Below are positions 33,289 to 42,420 of a stretch of 64,000 nucleotides of DNA, one piece after another; position 1 is the stretch's first letter, and every line of letters begins with the position of its first letter. The DNA is from Acidithiobacillus sp. (GTDB lineage Bacteria; Pseudomonadota; Gammaproteobacteria; Acidithiobacillales; Acidithiobacillaceae). The position numbers were made by a program, and so were the translations under genes. The stretch spans positions 14,893 through 78,892 of the forward strand of contig NZ_JAGDWX010000013.1 of NCBI RefSeq assembly GCF_023256195.1. The letters run 5' to 3'. The notes under the pieces were generated by a model that worked only from the letters and a program-made list of their open reading frames with translations, was not told the DNA's origin and ran no database searches.

Positions 33289-33818
33289 CAGGTGACCGTT
33301 CGATGAGCAATCGTGCAGTGGACTGGTGGGTGGGGATCTTCGTCCTGCTCGGAATCGCCGCGCTGGCGGTGTTGGCCTTTCGCGTCGGCAACCTATCGGG
33401 TTTCCAGTACGGCCAAGGCTATATCCTGCATGCGGATTTCAATAACGTCGGGAGCCTCAAGGTCCGCAGCCCCGTCAAGCTGGGCGGGGTGACCGTCGGT
33501 GAGGTGACGGGGATCCGCATCGACCCCAAAACCTTCCAGGCCGAGGTGAGCATGCGCATCGATCCTCAGCTCAAGCTGCCGGTGGATACCGGTGCCTCCA
33601 TCTACACCCAGGGCCTGCTGGGCGAGCAATACATCGCCATCCAGCCGGGTGGTATGCCCCAGGACCTCAAGCCCGGCGGCACCATCACCCTGACCCAGAG
33701 CGCTGTGAACATCGATCAGCTCATCGGGCAGATGGTCTTCAGCAAGGCGGAAGGTGGAAGCGGTGGTTCAAGCTCTGGCTCCAGCGCCAATGCCATTCCC
33801 AACCCCCCAGGACAGTGA
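33285..33818 (+). CDS. mlaD: MlaD, MCE-domain substrate-binding subunit of Mla
   Basis: A 177-residue protein with one N-terminal helix (VGIFVLLGIAALAVLAF) and a single MCE domain (about 48-125; FNNVGSLKVRSPVKLGGVTVGEV, YTQGLLGEQYIAIQPGG), then a hydrophobic helix and a Ser/Gly-rich tail. Six copies form the periplasmic lipid channel ring above MlaE. Two starts are possible: ATG 33285 in an ATGA overlap with mlaE, or ATG 33303 preceded by AGGTGA; the second gives a length closer to E. coli MlaD. Confidence 0.94.
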   Translation: MTGDRSMSNRAVDWWVGIFVLLGIAALAVLAFRVGNLSGFQYGQGYILHADFNNVGSLKVRSPVKLGGVTVGEVTGIRIDPKTFQAEVSMRIDPQLKLPVDTGASIYTQGLLGEQYIAIQPGGMPQDLKPGGTITLTQSAVNIDQLIGQMVFSKAEGGSGGSSSGSSANAIPNPPGQ

Positions 33819-33837
33819 CCTATTCCAGGAGATTGCC

Positions 33838-34440
33838 ATGAAGTTCCTAGCCTATGCATTGATGTTTCTGGTTCTCGGCTGGACCCTGCCGGCGCAGGCA
33901 GCCGATGTCGCCGAGCCGGCCAAGGTCGTGGAGCAGATGACCAACTCGGTGCTCACCGTGCTGCAGAAGAACGAGGGGCGCCCCGTGGATCGAGCCCTCA
34001 AGAAGGAGGTGGCCGATATCATCCTGCCGCACATCGACTTCACCACCATGTCCCAGTACGTCATGGCGCAGTACTGGCGGCAGATGACCAGCGCCCAACA
34101 GGAAACCTTCGTCCGCCTGTTCAAGGAGCTTTTGGTCAAGACCTACAGCAACTCCCTGAACCACTACCATGGCCAGAAGGTGAAGATTACCGGCAGCCAG
34201 CAGATCTCCCAGAATCCGCCCGTGGCTCAGGTCAACATGGTGATCCAGCAGCCTGACGGCGGTCCCGAGATCCCCGTCATCTATGCCCTGCTTCAACAGG
34301 GCAACACCTGGCGCATCTATAACGTCTACATCGACGGCGTCAGTCTCGTGCTCAATTACCGCCAGAGTTTTGGTCAGATCGCCGCCAGCCGCGGCATTCC
34401 GACGCTCCTGCGAGATCTCAAGGCTAAAGTGGATGACTGA
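33838..34440 (+). CDS. mlaC: MlaC, periplasmic phospholipid carrier
   Basis: A 200-residue soluble periplasmic protein with a signal peptide ending PAQA|AD, matching the MlaC/Ttg2D family (PHIDFTTMSQYVMAQYWRQM, FKELLVKTYSNSL, NVYIDGVSLVLNYRQSF). It carries phospholipid between the outer-membrane MlaA-porin complex and MlaD. mlaA is not in the window. It is followed by mlaB with an 8-bp overlap. Confidence 0.95.
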   Translation: MKFLAYALMFLVLGWTLPAQAADVAEPAKVVEQMTNSVLTVLQKNEGRPVDRALKKEVADIILPHIDFTTMSQYVMAQYWRQMTSAQQETFVRLFKELLVKTYSNSLNHYHGQKVKITGSQQISQNPPVAQVNMVIQQPDGGPEIPVIYALLQQGNTWRIYNVYIDGVSLVLNYRQSFGQIAASRGIPTLLRDLKAKVDD

Positions 34441-34771
34441 GGCACGGGCACGCTGGCAGCTCGGTCGCGAGGGCGAGCAAACGGTGCTGCGTCTGTCCGG
34501 CGACTGGCGGCTCGACGCTCTGAACGAGGCACTGCGCGCGGCAGAGCTGCGGGCGCCGGCGGTGGACCGAGTCTGTCTCGACGCCGTGGACACTGCCGAC
34601 AGCGCGACCCTAGCACTGCTACTGGACTGGCAGGACCAAGCGCTACGGCGAGAACGGCCATTGGTTCTGACCGGCCTCGGGGCGGGCCTGCGCGAGCTGA
34701 TCCATCTCTACGGTCTGGAGGCCCTCCTGGACGAGACCCGCGCTGCGGGCGACACGCCGCGTGAGCACTGA
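34433..34771 (+). CDS. mlaB: MlaB, STAS-domain subunit of Mla
   Basis: A 112-residue STAS-domain protein with the pattern TVLRLSGDWRLDALNEAL, then VCLDAVDTADSATLALLLDW, where the Ser corresponds to the STAS regulatory helix, and LVLTGLGAGLRELIHLYGLEALL. MlaB binds MlaF and stabilises the complex. Its ATG overlaps mlaC by 8 bp and its stop overlaps the following ABC ATPase by 11 bp. Confidence 0.9.
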   Translation: MTEARARWQLGREGEQTVLRLSGDWRLDALNEALRAAELRAPAVDRVCLDAVDTADSATLALLLDWQDQALRRERPLVLTGLGAGLRELIHLYGLEALLDETRAAGDTPREH

Positions 34772-35693
34772 TCTCGCCATCCACGTGCGCGGTCTGCGTA
34801 AAGTCTACGGCAAGGATTTCCTCGCCTTGGGCGGCGTCGACCTGGATGTGCGTGCCGGAGAGTTCTTTGGTCTCCTGGGCCCCAACGGTGCCGGCAAGTC
34901 CACGCTCATCAACATCTTGGCCGGGGTCGTCCGACGCAGCAGCGGGGTCGCCGAGATCTTCGGTTTCGACGTTGAAAAAGACTATCGCCATAGCCGCCAG
35001 ATGCTGGGGGTCGTGCCGCAGGAACTGGCCTACGACCCCTTTTTCACCGTGCGCGAGTTCCTGCGCTGGCAGTCCGGCTACTTCGGTATCCGCCACAACG
35101 ACGACTGGCTGGACGTCCTCATGCAGGAACTGGATCTGGCGGACAAAGCCAACACCAACCTGCGCGCGCTCTCCGGGGGCATGAAACGACGGGTGCTCAT
35201 CGCCCAGGCCATGGTCCATCGCCCCCCCGTCGTGGTTCTGGACGAACCCACCGCCGGCGTCGACGTGGAACTGCGCCAGGGACTGTGGCGCTTCATGCGC
35301 CGTTACAACGCGGAGGGCCATACCGTCATCCTCACCACCCACTACCTGGAAGAAGCCGAGGAGCTTTGCGGTCGCATCGCCATTCTCGATCACGGCCAGG
35401 TCCTTGCCCTAGACAGCAAGGAGGCCCTGCTCGCCCACAGCCGGCACCGGGTGCTGTCGGTGAGCTTCGAGCGCGACCCGGGGCCGTTGCCCCCGGAACT
35501 GGAGGACGCCCTCATGCGCGCCGATCCGCGTACCTGGGTGCTGCGCATCCAGCGCGAACGGGGACTCGGACCCGTCCTGCGCCAGCTGCAGGCGCTTCCT
35601 GCCCAGATCGTCGATCTGCACGTGCAGGAACCGCGTCTGGAGGATGCCTTCACCGAACTCCTTGCCCAGGGTCATGACCAAGCGCGCCCCTGA
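34761..35693 (+). CDS. YadG-like ABC-2 type ATPase without adjacent permease
   Basis: A 310-residue ATPase with Walker A GPNGAGKST (about 42-50), signature LSGGMKRR, Walker B VVVLDEPTAGVD and switch TTHYLEEAEEL, followed by the C-terminal region typical of drug/polysaccharide-type ABC-2 ATPases such as YadG. In related genomes a YadH-like permease normally follows; here an S4-domain gene starts 20 bp before its end and no permease is present. The start is GTG overlapping mlaB by 11 bp. It may pair with a permease elsewhere, or the permease gene has been lost. Substrate unknown. Confidence 0.85.
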   Translation: MSTDLAIHVRGLRKVYGKDFLALGGVDLDVRAGEFFGLLGPNGAGKSTLINILAGVVRRSSGVAEIFGFDVEKDYRHSRQMLGVVPQELAYDPFFTVREFLRWQSGYFGIRHNDDWLDVLMQELDLADKANTNLRALSGGMKRRVLIAQAMVHRPPVVVLDEPTAGVDVELRQGLWRFMRRYNAEGHTVILTTHYLEEAEELCGRIAILDHGQVLALDSKEALLAHSRHRVLSVSFERDPGPLPPELEDALMRADPRTWVLRIQRERGLGPVLRQLQALPAQIVDLHVQEPRLEDAFTELLAQGHDQARP

Positions 35694-35952
35694 CGGCCTG
35701 CGACTTGACCTTTTCCTGAAGATGGCGCGGCTCATCAAACGGCGCAGTCTGGCCAAGACCATCTGCGACGGCGGCTGTGTCACTCTCAACGGCCGCACCG
35801 CCAAGGCCGCCAGCGAGGTGCGCGCCGGCGATGCGCTTTGTATCGACATTCGCGACCGCTACCTTGAGCTGCGAGTGCTGCGTCTGCCCACCCGTATCGA
35901 AGGGCCCGACGGTGTGGTGGACATCATCCGCCACGAGGAGCGACCGCGATGA
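35674..35952 (+). CDS. S4-domain RNA-binding protein (HslR/RqcP family)
   Basis: A 92-residue protein consisting of an S4 domain: RLDLFLKMARLIKRRSLAKTICDGGCVTLNGRTAKAASEVRAGDAL, cited in parts, is the alpha-L RNA-binding fold. It resembles heat-shock protein 15 (HslR) and Gram-positive RqcP, which bind 50S subunits carrying nascent chains. HslR usually has a long basic tail that this one lacks, so it may be nearer to RqcP/YlmH-type proteins. It overlaps the ABC ATPase by 20 bp and pdxA by 4 bp. Confidence 0.8.
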   Translation: MTKRAPDGLRLDLFLKMARLIKRRSLAKTICDGGCVTLNGRTAKAASEVRAGDALCIDIRDRYLELRVLRLPTRIEGPDGVVDIIRHEERPR

Positions 35953-36938
35953 GTGCGCCACGGCTGCTCATCACCATGGGCGAGCCGGCGGGGATCGGTC
36001 CCGACCTCTGCCTGGCCCTGGGCGAACACCATCTGCCGGGTACCCCGGTGGTCATCGGTAGTCGCGCATGTCTCCAGCGGCGCGCCGCCGAGCTGGGCGT
36101 CGGCCTGCGTCTGCGCCCCTGGCAGCCAGAGCAGCCCTGGCCCGAGGCAGAAGCGAGGAGCCTTGCGGTACTGGACCTGCCCTTGCCCCATCCCTGTCGC
36201 GCCGGCCAGCTCGAGCCGGGCAATGCCGAAGCGGTATTGCGGGGCCTGGACCTGTCCGTGGAAATCCTCTCGCTGGGCCTGGCCGATGCCCTGGTCACGG
36301 GACCGATGCACAAGGGTGTCATCAACGACGCCGGGATTCCCTTCGCCGGACACACCGAGTATCTGGCACGGTTGTGCGGGGTCGAGCAGGTGGTCATGAT
36401 GCTGGCCGGACGCGGTCTGCGCGTTGCCCTGGCGACGACGCATCTGCCGCTGCGCGCCGTGGCCGACGCCATCCAGATGGAATCCCTGGAAACCACCTTG
36501 CGCATCCTCCACCAAGCCCTGCGCACCGACTTCGGCCTTGCGGATCCTCGCATCCTGGTAGCCGGACTGAATCCACACGCCGGCGAGGGCGGGCATCTGG
36601 GGCGCGAGGAGTTGGACGTCATCGAGCCCGTCCTGCACGCCCTGCAGGGGGAGGGAATGCGGCTGCACGGACCCTTGCCGGCCGACACGCTCTTTCAACC
36701 GCGCACTCTGGAAGAAGCCGACGCGGTGCTGGCCATGTACCACGACCAAGGTCTCCCCGTCCTGAAGTACCATGCCTTTGGTGCGGCGGTGAACATCACC
36801 CTGGGCCTACCCATCGTCCGCACCAGTGTCGATCACGGAACCGCCCTGGACTTGGCCGGAACCGGGCAGGCAGAGGTCAGCAGCTTGCTCGCCGCCCTGA
36901 ACATGGCAGCGGAAATACACCACAACCGGCGCGGCTGA
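35949..36938 (+). CDS. pdxA: PdxA, 4-hydroxythreonine-4-phosphate dehydrogenase
   Basis: PdxA oxidises 4-phosphohydroxy-L-threonine in the DXP-dependent pyridoxal phosphate pathway, using NAD and a divalent metal. In the 329-residue product the metal ligands are in GHTEYLA, NPHAGEGG and MYHDQG, and the N-terminal ITMGEPAGIGPDL is the family start. It overlaps the S4 gene by 4 bp. Its usual partner rsmA follows, but an antisense HNH gene is interposed. Confidence 0.96.
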   Translation: MSAPRLLITMGEPAGIGPDLCLALGEHHLPGTPVVIGSRACLQRRAAELGVGLRLRPWQPEQPWPEAEARSLAVLDLPLPHPCRAGQLEPGNAEAVLRGLDLSVEILSLGLADALVTGPMHKGVINDAGIPFAGHTEYLARLCGVEQVVMMLAGRGLRVALATTHLPLRAVADAIQMESLETTLRILHQALRTDFGLADPRILVAGLNPHAGEGGHLGREELDVIEPVLHALQGEGMRLHGPLPADTLFQPRTLEEADAVLAMYHDQGLPVLKYHAFGAAVNITLGLPIVRTSVDHGTALDLAGTGQAEVSSLLAALNMAAEIHHNRRG

Positions 36939-36941
36939 GGC

Positions 36942-37496
36942 CTAGAAGACGTGCTGTCGGTCGGCCGGCACCTGTGCCAGCAGAAACTCCATCTGATCGG
37001 CGAGGATGCGACGATTGCTCAAGAGGAGATACTCGGCCCAGGTGGGCGTGAAGGGTACCGCCAAGAGGGGCATGCCCGCCTCTTCCGGAGTACGGTTGTC
37101 CTTGCGACTGTTGCACCAGCGGCAGGCGGTGACGACATTGGTCCAAATGTCGCGGCCGCGGCGCGAAAGAGGGATGATGTGGTCCCGGGTCAGCTCGCGC
37201 TGCGGGAAGTGCCGGCCGCAGTACATGCAGAGGTGGCGATCGCGGTGAAAGAGGGTAGGATTGCTCAGGGCCGGCGGTCGCACCTTACCGAGATGGCGAC
37301 CGCGTACGGCGATGACCGGGTGGATCTCCAGGCTGGAGGGCAGACCGCTCAGCCTGCTGATGCCGCCGTGGGCCGTGAAAAAAGGGCTTCCCAAGGTCCA
37401 GGCCACATTGCCCCGGACATAGTGGGCTGCGGCCTCTTCCCAGGTTTCCCAGGCCATGGGACGACCACTCACGTCAAGACGCAGCACGAGGTGCAT
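36942..37496 (-). CDS. HNH endonuclease family protein
   Basis: A 184-residue protein whose C-terminal half contains a zinc-stabilised HNH domain: CMYCG (about residue 95), RDHIIPLSRRGRDIWTNVV and ACRWCNSRKDNRTP with the second Cys pair. The N-terminal part (RLDVSGRPMAWETWEEAA) is the conserved region of a widespread bacterial HNH family not linked to introns or restriction systems. The ATG at 37496 follows GGAAA. It is antisense between pdxA and rsmA, which are normally adjacent and cooriented, so it may be a later insertion. Its target is unknown. Confidence 0.88.
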   Translation of the reverse strand: MHLVLRLDVSGRPMAWETWEEAAAHYVRGNVAWTLGSPFFTAHGGISRLSGLPSSLEIHPVIAVRGRHLGKVRPPALSNPTLFHRDRHLCMYCGRHFPQRELTRDHIIPLSRRGRDIWTNVVTACRWCNSRKDNRTPEEAGMPLLAVPFTPTWAEYLLLSNRRILADQMEFLLAQVPADRQHVF

Positions 37497-37561
37497 AGAC
37501 TTTCCGTCAGGTAGCGCCTGAATAAGGCGTCGCTTGAATATAGCATGAAGGACCGAGAAGA

Positions 37562-38371
37562 ATGCAAGCAGAGCCCGCCCCCCGAGCCAAGAAGCGCTTC
37601 GGCCAGAATTTTCTGGTGCAGCCGGCCGTCGTCCAGAGAATCGTCGCGGAGCTCGGCCCGAGTCCCGGCGATGCCCTCGTCGAGATCGGCCCTGGTCGCG
37701 GTGCCTTGACCCGCGCGCTGCTGGCAGCCCTTGCCCCGGACCAGAAGCTGCAGGTGATCGAACTGGATCGCGAGCTCTTGCCCCTGCTGCGGGATCTGGC
37801 CCCTGCAGAGCGTCTGGAGGTCGTCCACGCCGACGCCTTGAAAGTGGATTTTGGCGAGCTTGCCGCCACTGCCGGCCGGCGGCTGCGCGTCGTCGGCAAT
37901 CTCCCCTACAATATTTCCACGCCCTTGCTGTTTCACCTCCTGACACAGGCGCAGGCCGTGGAAGACATGCACTTCATGCTGCAACGGGAGGTCGTGGAAC
38001 GCATCGTCGCCGCGCCCGGTAGCGGCACCTACGGGCGCCTTTCGGTCATGCTGCAGGCCTACTGTCGGGTGGAGATGCTCTTTCCCGTGGCGCCCGGGAA
38101 TTTTTATCCCGTACCCAAGGTGGATTCGGCCTTCCTGCGTCTCGTGCCGCGCCGTCCCGCTCCCATCCCCCCGGCGCAGCAGGCAGGCTTTGCCGAGCTC
38201 GTCCGCCAGGCCTTTGCCCAGCGGCGCAAGACCCTGGCCAACAACTTTCGCGGGCATCTGCCGGCCGAGATCTGGCAGCGGCTGGATATCGATCCGGGAC
38301 GCCGCGCGGAAACCCTAAGCGTCGAAGATTTTTTCCGCCTCGCCGAGGCCCTCGATACCCCAGGAGCATGA
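37562..38371 (+). CDS. rsmA: RsmA (KsgA), 16S rRNA adenine dimethyltransferase
   Basis: RsmA dimethylates A1518 and A1519 in 16S rRNA helix 45 and acts as a checkpoint in 30S assembly. The 269-residue product has KRFGQNFL, the SAM-binding EIGPGRGALTRAL, and the catalytic NLPYNIS motif (about 118-124). The start ATG lies 65 bp from the divergent HNH gene start. The YbjN-like gene follows after one base. Confidence 0.97.
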   Translation: MQAEPAPRAKKRFGQNFLVQPAVVQRIVAELGPSPGDALVEIGPGRGALTRALLAALAPDQKLQVIELDRELLPLLRDLAPAERLEVVHADALKVDFGELAATAGRRLRVVGNLPYNISTPLLFHLLTQAQAVEDMHFMLQREVVERIVAAPGSGTYGRLSVMLQAYCRVEMLFPVAPGNFYPVPKVDSAFLRLVPRRPAPIPPAQQAGFAELVRQAFAQRRKTLANNFRGHLPAEIWQRLDIDPGRRAETLSVEDFFRLAEALDTPGA

Positions 38372-38372
38372 T

Positions 38373-38837
38373 ATGGAAGCCATGAAGGCGGTCGCCGCCC
38401 TTTTTGCTGAACTGAACTGGCCGGCCCGCGCCGTCCCCGACTATCCGGTCTACAGCTGTGCCCTGGCGGTGCCCAATGGCCCGCTGGAGATTTTTTGCCA
38501 CGTACACGCCGAACGCGAGCGCATCCTCTTTTATGTCCGACCTCAGGAGCTGGATATTCCTCAGGCTCGCCTAGGAATGCTCATGGAGTTTCTGACTCGG
38601 GCCAACTACGGCCTGCCTCTTGGAAACTTCGAACTGGACCTGAGCGACCAGGAGCTCAATTTCAAGAACAGCGTGCAGCTGCCCGAGCGCTGTGTCGACG
38701 CCGAGATATTGAAACCCTATCTGCTGCACGCCGTGGAGACCTGCAACTTTTATCTGCCGGGCATCCGTCAGGTGCTGGCCGGGGCAGCCGCGGCGCAGGT
38801 CATCGAGAATCTGGAGCGGAGGGCGACGTCGAACTGA
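38373..38837 (+). CDS. YbjN-domain protein
   Basis: A 154-residue cytoplasmic protein resembling the YbjN family (Tir-chaperone-like fold): WPARAVPDYPVYSCALAVPNG, ILFYVRPQELDIPQARLGML, EFLTRANYGLPLGNFELDL and LNFKNSVQLPE are family-like segments. YbjN proteins are linked to stress tolerance and multicopy suppression, but the molecular role is unclear. AGGAG lies 6 bases before the ATG. Its last 38 bp overlap the convergent SPOR-domain gene. Confidence 0.75.
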   Translation: MEAMKAVAALFAELNWPARAVPDYPVYSCALAVPNGPLEIFCHVHAERERILFYVRPQELDIPQARLGMLMEFLTRANYGLPLGNFELDLSDQELNFKNSVQLPERCVDAEILKPYLLHAVETCNFYLPGIRQVLAGAAAAQVIENLERRATSN

Positions 38838-39600
38838 TCCGGTCCGGCGCATCCGGTGCCGCCGAACTGAGTACGGGCGTGAGTCCGAGCCCGCGAATCC
38901 GCGTCAAGGCCGGCTGCGCCTGCACCAGTGAGGGGAAGGGATTGCTGACCAGACTGTAGAGGGCCTGGCCATCCTCACCCTGGGTCTCACGCAGGTGCGT
39001 CGAGACGCCGAGGAGCGCGAGACGCTCTTGCAAGACCCGCGCTGCACCGTGGTTGCTGAAGGCACCCACCTGGATGACGACGGGTTTGAGGGCGATGTTG
39101 CTGCGCGTGGCGGCGGTGTCGGGAATGCCCGGACCACTGCCGAGGATATCCTTGGGGATCTCCACCTTCATCTGCGGCAGGATCCGATAGAAATTGAAAT
39201 CTACCGCGCTGTCGGCGGAGGCGGTGGGGCTGGAGGCTGCCGCTGCGGGCGCTGAGACGGCAGCAGCGGTGGTGGTACTCGCAGACCTCGCCGCCCCGGT
39301 GGTAACCGGAGCCGTGGAGAGCGGCCCTGCCACCGCCGGTGTCTCCTGCCCGCTGTCCACTGGGGCGACGGGCTTCTGCGGTACCTTGAGCAGGCCCAAT
39401 TGACCGCGATCCAGAGGTAGCTGGGCGAGCCACCACCAAGTGGCAACACTCAGCAGCAGGATCAACAGAATCAGCAGCCAGGGCCAGCGGCGGCGGGACG
39501 GTGGTGGCCCCGATGGCTCCTCGTCCTCGCGCTCCCTTGGCGGCAAAGGCCGCGGCGTCGGCGCACCGGGACGGCTGCTGTGGCTCTTGTAGTCACGCAT
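38800..39600 (-). CDS. SPOR-domain membrane protein
   Basis: A 266-residue bitopic protein: a short cytoplasmic Pro/Arg-rich N-terminus (PPREREDEEPSGPPPSRRR), one membrane helix (WPWLLILLILLLSVATWWWL), a periplasmic Ala/Thr/Ser linker and a C-terminal SPOR domain (about 180-250, VVIQVGAFSNHGAARVLQERLALLGVSTHL). SPOR domains bind denuded glycan strands and localise proteins to the septum, as in FtsN and DedD. The ATG at 39600 was chosen; it lies 40 bp from the argS end, matching the common argS-ftsN/SPOR linkage. Confidence 0.88.
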   Translation of the reverse strand: MRDYKSHSSRPGAPTPRPLPPREREDEEPSGPPPSRRRWPWLLILLILLLSVATWWWLAQLPLDRGQLGLLKVPQKPVAPVDSGQETPAVAGPLSTAPVTTGAARSASTTTAAAVSAPAAAASSPTASADSAVDFNFYRILPQMKVEIPKDILGSGPGIPDTAATRSNIALKPVVIQVGAFSNHGAARVLQERLALLGVSTHLRETQGEDGQALYSLVSNPFPSLVQAQPALTRIRGLGLTPVLSSAAPDAPDRISSTSPSAPDSR

Positions 39601-39639
39601 GGCCAGCGGGGGCGCGGTCGAGACCAAACACGAGGCCGC

Positions 39640-41382
39640 TCACATCCGCTCGGGCGCGCTGACACCCAGCAGAGTCAGACCATTGGCAATGGTACGGGCG
39701 ACGGCCCTGACCAGAGCAAGGCGGGCATGGCGGATGGCGCTCTCCTCCACCAGGATGCGGGTGGCGTTGTAATAGGTATGGAAGGCGGCGGCCAGTTCCT
39801 TGAGATAGAAGGCGATCTGGTGTGGCTCCCGCGCCCGGGCGCTGATGCCGACGACCTCGGGAAAACGCCAGAGCAGATCCGCCAGGGCAAGCTCGCGGGC
39901 ATCCTGCAGGGGCGCAAGCTCCGGGACCTGCTCCTGCGGCGTCGACAGACCCTGTTCCTCGGCCTGGCGGAAGAGGGAGTAGACGCGGGCGTGTGCGTAC
40001 TGGATGTAGTAGACCGGATTTTCTTCGCTGCGCTGCTTGGCCAGCTCCAGATCGAAGTCCAGGTGCTGATCGGCACGTCGCAGCACGTAGAAAAAACGGG
40101 CGGCGTCGTTGCCCACTTCTGCTCGCAGCTGGCGCAGGGTGACGAATTCGCCGGCACGCGTGGACATGGATACCTTTTCCTCGCCGCGGTAGAGGATGGC
40201 AAACTGCACCAGTAGGATCTCCAAGGCCGCCTCATCGAGCCCCATGGCCTGCAAGGAGGCACGCACCCGCGCCACGTAGCCGTGGTGGTCGGCGCCCCAC
40301 ATGTCCACGAGCCGATGAAAGCCGCGTGCGAACTTGTCGGCATGGTAGGCGACATCCGAGGCAAAATAGGTATAAGCGCCATTGTCCCGCCGGAGCACGC
40401 GATCCTTGTCGTCGCCATAGGCCGTCGAGCGGAACCACAGGGCACCATCCCGGACGTAGGTGTGTCCGGCGGCCGTCAGGGCCTCCACGGCGCGCGTTAT
40501 GGCGCCGCTGTCCATCAGGCTGCGCTCGGAATACCAACCGTCGTAGTGGACTCCGAATTCGGCGAGATCCGCGCGGATGTCCGCCAGAATGGTCTCCAGA
40601 CCGGCCCGGTGCAGGGGCGCATAATCGGCACCAAGATCCGTCTTGAGCTGCTGGATCAGGGCATCCATGGCCTCGTCGGGATCGGCGAAGCGGCCGAGGT
40701 CCGGCAGATGCGCGGCGGCGGGTAAGAGACGGTCGCCCAACTCCCGGCGCAAGGCCTCGGCAATGGGCAGCAGGTAGTCGCCGCGATAGGCATTGCTGGG
40801 GTAAGGCCAGGGCAAGGGGTGACCGGCGCTCTCCAGATAGCGCAGGTAGACGCTGGCGGCGAGGATATCCATCTGCCGGCCGGCATCGTTGACATAGTAC
40901 TCACAGAATACCCGGTAGCCGCAGAAGCGCAGGATGTTGGCAAGACTGGCACCGTAGGCGGCACCGCGGCCGTGGCCAACGTGCAGGGGACCGGTCGGGT
41001 TGGCAGAGACGAACTCCAAGTGCAGGGTCTCACCCTGCCCGAAGTCGTGGGCACCGAAGCGTTCCCCCTCGGCGTAGACCCGGCGCACGACCTCCTGAAA
41101 TGCCTCCGGCCGCAGAAAGAAGTTGATGAAACCGGGCCCCGCTACCTCGCAGCGGGCTATGTGGGACGACTCCGGCAGCGCGGCCACGATGCGCTCCGCC
41201 AGCTCGCGCGGCTTGCAGCGCGCCTCCTTGGCGAGTAACAGCGCCACATTGCTGGCCAGATCCCCGTGACTCGCCTGCTTGGGGCGATCCAGCTCCAAGG
41301 ATGCGGGAACCTGGCTCAGGGTGCCGGACTCCACCAGCTGCTGGAGGGCTGCGGACAACGCGGAGGTGACGAATGCTTTCAC
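39640..41382 (-). CDS. argS: Arginyl-tRNA synthetase
   Basis: A 580-residue class Ia synthetase. The HIGH-type motif is [12 protein letters not shown] (about residue 128), and the N-terminal Add1 tRNA-binding domain and C-terminal DALR anticodon-binding domain (about 465-580) are present. The KMSKS motif is not canonical, as usual in ArgRS; the corresponding region is [15 protein letters not shown]. The GTG at 41382 gives the normal N-terminus [13 protein letters not shown]. The SPOR gene follows downstream. Confidence 0.96.
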   Translation of the reverse strand: MKAFVTSALSAALQQLVESGTLSQVPASLELDRPKQASHGDLASNVALLLAKEARCKPRELAERIVAALPESSHIARCEVAGPGFINFFLRPEAFQEVVRRVYAEGERFGAHDFGQGETLHLEFVSANPTGPLHVGHGRGAAYGASLANILRFCGYRVFCEYYVNDAGRQMDILAASVYLRYLESAGHPLPWPYPSNAYRGDYLLPIAEALRRELGDRLLPAAAHLPDLGRFADPDEAMDALIQQLKTDLGADYAPLHRAGLETILADIRADLAEFGVHYDGWYSERSLMDSGAITRAVEALTAAGHTYVRDGALWFRSTAYGDDKDRVLRRDNGAYTYFASDVAYHADKFARGFHRLVDMWGADHHGYVARVRASLQAMGLDEAALEILLVQFAILYRGEEKVSMSTRAGEFVTLRQLRAEVGNDAARFFYVLRRADQHLDFDLELAKQRSEENPVYYIQYAHARVYSLFRQAEEQGLSTPQEQVPELAPLQDARELALADLLWRFPEVVGISARAREPHQIAFYLKELAAAFHTYYNATRILVEESAIRHARLALVRAVARTIANGLTLLGVSAPERM

Positions 41383-41511
41383 GATAGGCCTTGAGATGGA
41401 TGCATTTTTGCGGCAGTGTACCGCAAGTAGCCGATGAACGGCAGTGGCGCGGGCGGCGACCACAGGATGCGCGCCCACCCTGGTCCAAGCGGCGCCCCAT
41501 GGAATGTGACG

Positions 41512-42420
41512 ATGTCGGATGCCCACCCCCTGTCCTTCTTTTGGCACTGGCTGACCTTACCCATCACCCTTCCCGGTGAAGGCCACGTCACCCCCCTGGC
41601 CATATTCGAGTTCATACTCACCCTGGTGGTGCTGTGGTGGGGAGCCATCCGTCTGCGCAAACTGCTGCGCCAGGTCCTGAGCCGGCGCATGGACCACGCC
41701 ACCGCCTATGCCATTTCTCGCATCAGCTATTACCTCATCATTGCCTTTGGCCTGCTGGTAGCGCTCCAGACCCTCGGCGTCAATCTGAGCAGCCTGGCCA
41801 TCTTCGGCGGTGTCGTCGGGGTCGGTCTGGGCTTTGGCCTGCAGAACATCTTCAGCAACTTTGCCTCGGGCCTGATCCTGCTGTTCGAGCGCAGCATCAA
41901 GGTGGGTGACTACATCCAGCTCAAAGAGAACGGGATGCACGGCATGGTGACCAAGCTCAGCGTGCGCTACACCCAGGTCAAGACCAACGACCACGTGGAT
42001 ATCCTGGTCCCCAATTCCCAGTTCGTGAACGGTGAGGTCATCAACTGGAGTCTCGACGAACCCGTCATCCGCCTCCACATCCCCTTTCGCGTGCCCTACG
42101 GGACCGACCGCAAGCGGCTTCAGGAGCTGGTGGTGGAAACGGCACGGCGCTCCCCCCTTACGGTGGACGACGAGCAGCATCGCCCGGGTCTGTGGATCGT
42201 CGCTTTTGGCGATGCCGGCTACGACTGCGAAATGATCGTCTGGGTCAACCGCGATGGTCTGATGCGGCCGGGCGGAACCCGCGCGCACTACCACGGACTG
42301 CTGGCCGACGCTCTGGAGTCCGCTGGGATCGAGATACCGCGGCCGCGTCAGGAGGTGGTACTGGCGGGCAGATCCCGAGCCGTCGAGGCGCCGGTTTCCA
42401 GCTCCTCCTCTTCGACATAG
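41512..42420 (+). CDS. MscS-family mechanosensitive channel
   Basis: A 302-residue small-conductance mechanosensitive channel. Three N-terminal membrane helices end in the pore-lining TM3 ([32 protein letters not shown]) with the Gly/Ala packing pattern of MscS, followed by [13 protein letters not shown] and the cytoplasmic beta and alpha/beta domains. It releases solutes during osmotic downshock. The ATG at 41512 is preferred over in-frame starts that would overlap the argS upstream region. Its last 73 bp overlap the convergent transporter gene. Confidence 0.92.
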   Translation: MSDAHPLSFFWHWLTLPITLPGEGHVTPLAIFEFILTLVVLWWGAIRLRKLLRQVLSRRMDHATAYAISRISYYLIIAFGLLVALQTLGVNLSSLAIFGGVVGVGLGFGLQNIFSNFASGLILLFERSIKVGDYIQLKENGMHGMVTKLSVRYTQVKTNDHVDILVPNSQFVNGEVINWSLDEPVIRLHIPFRVPYGTDRKRLQELVVETARRSPLTVDDEQHRPGLWIVAFGDAGYDCEMIVWVNRDGLMRPGGTRAHYHGLLADALESAGIEIPRPRQEVVLAGRSRAVEAPVSSSSSST

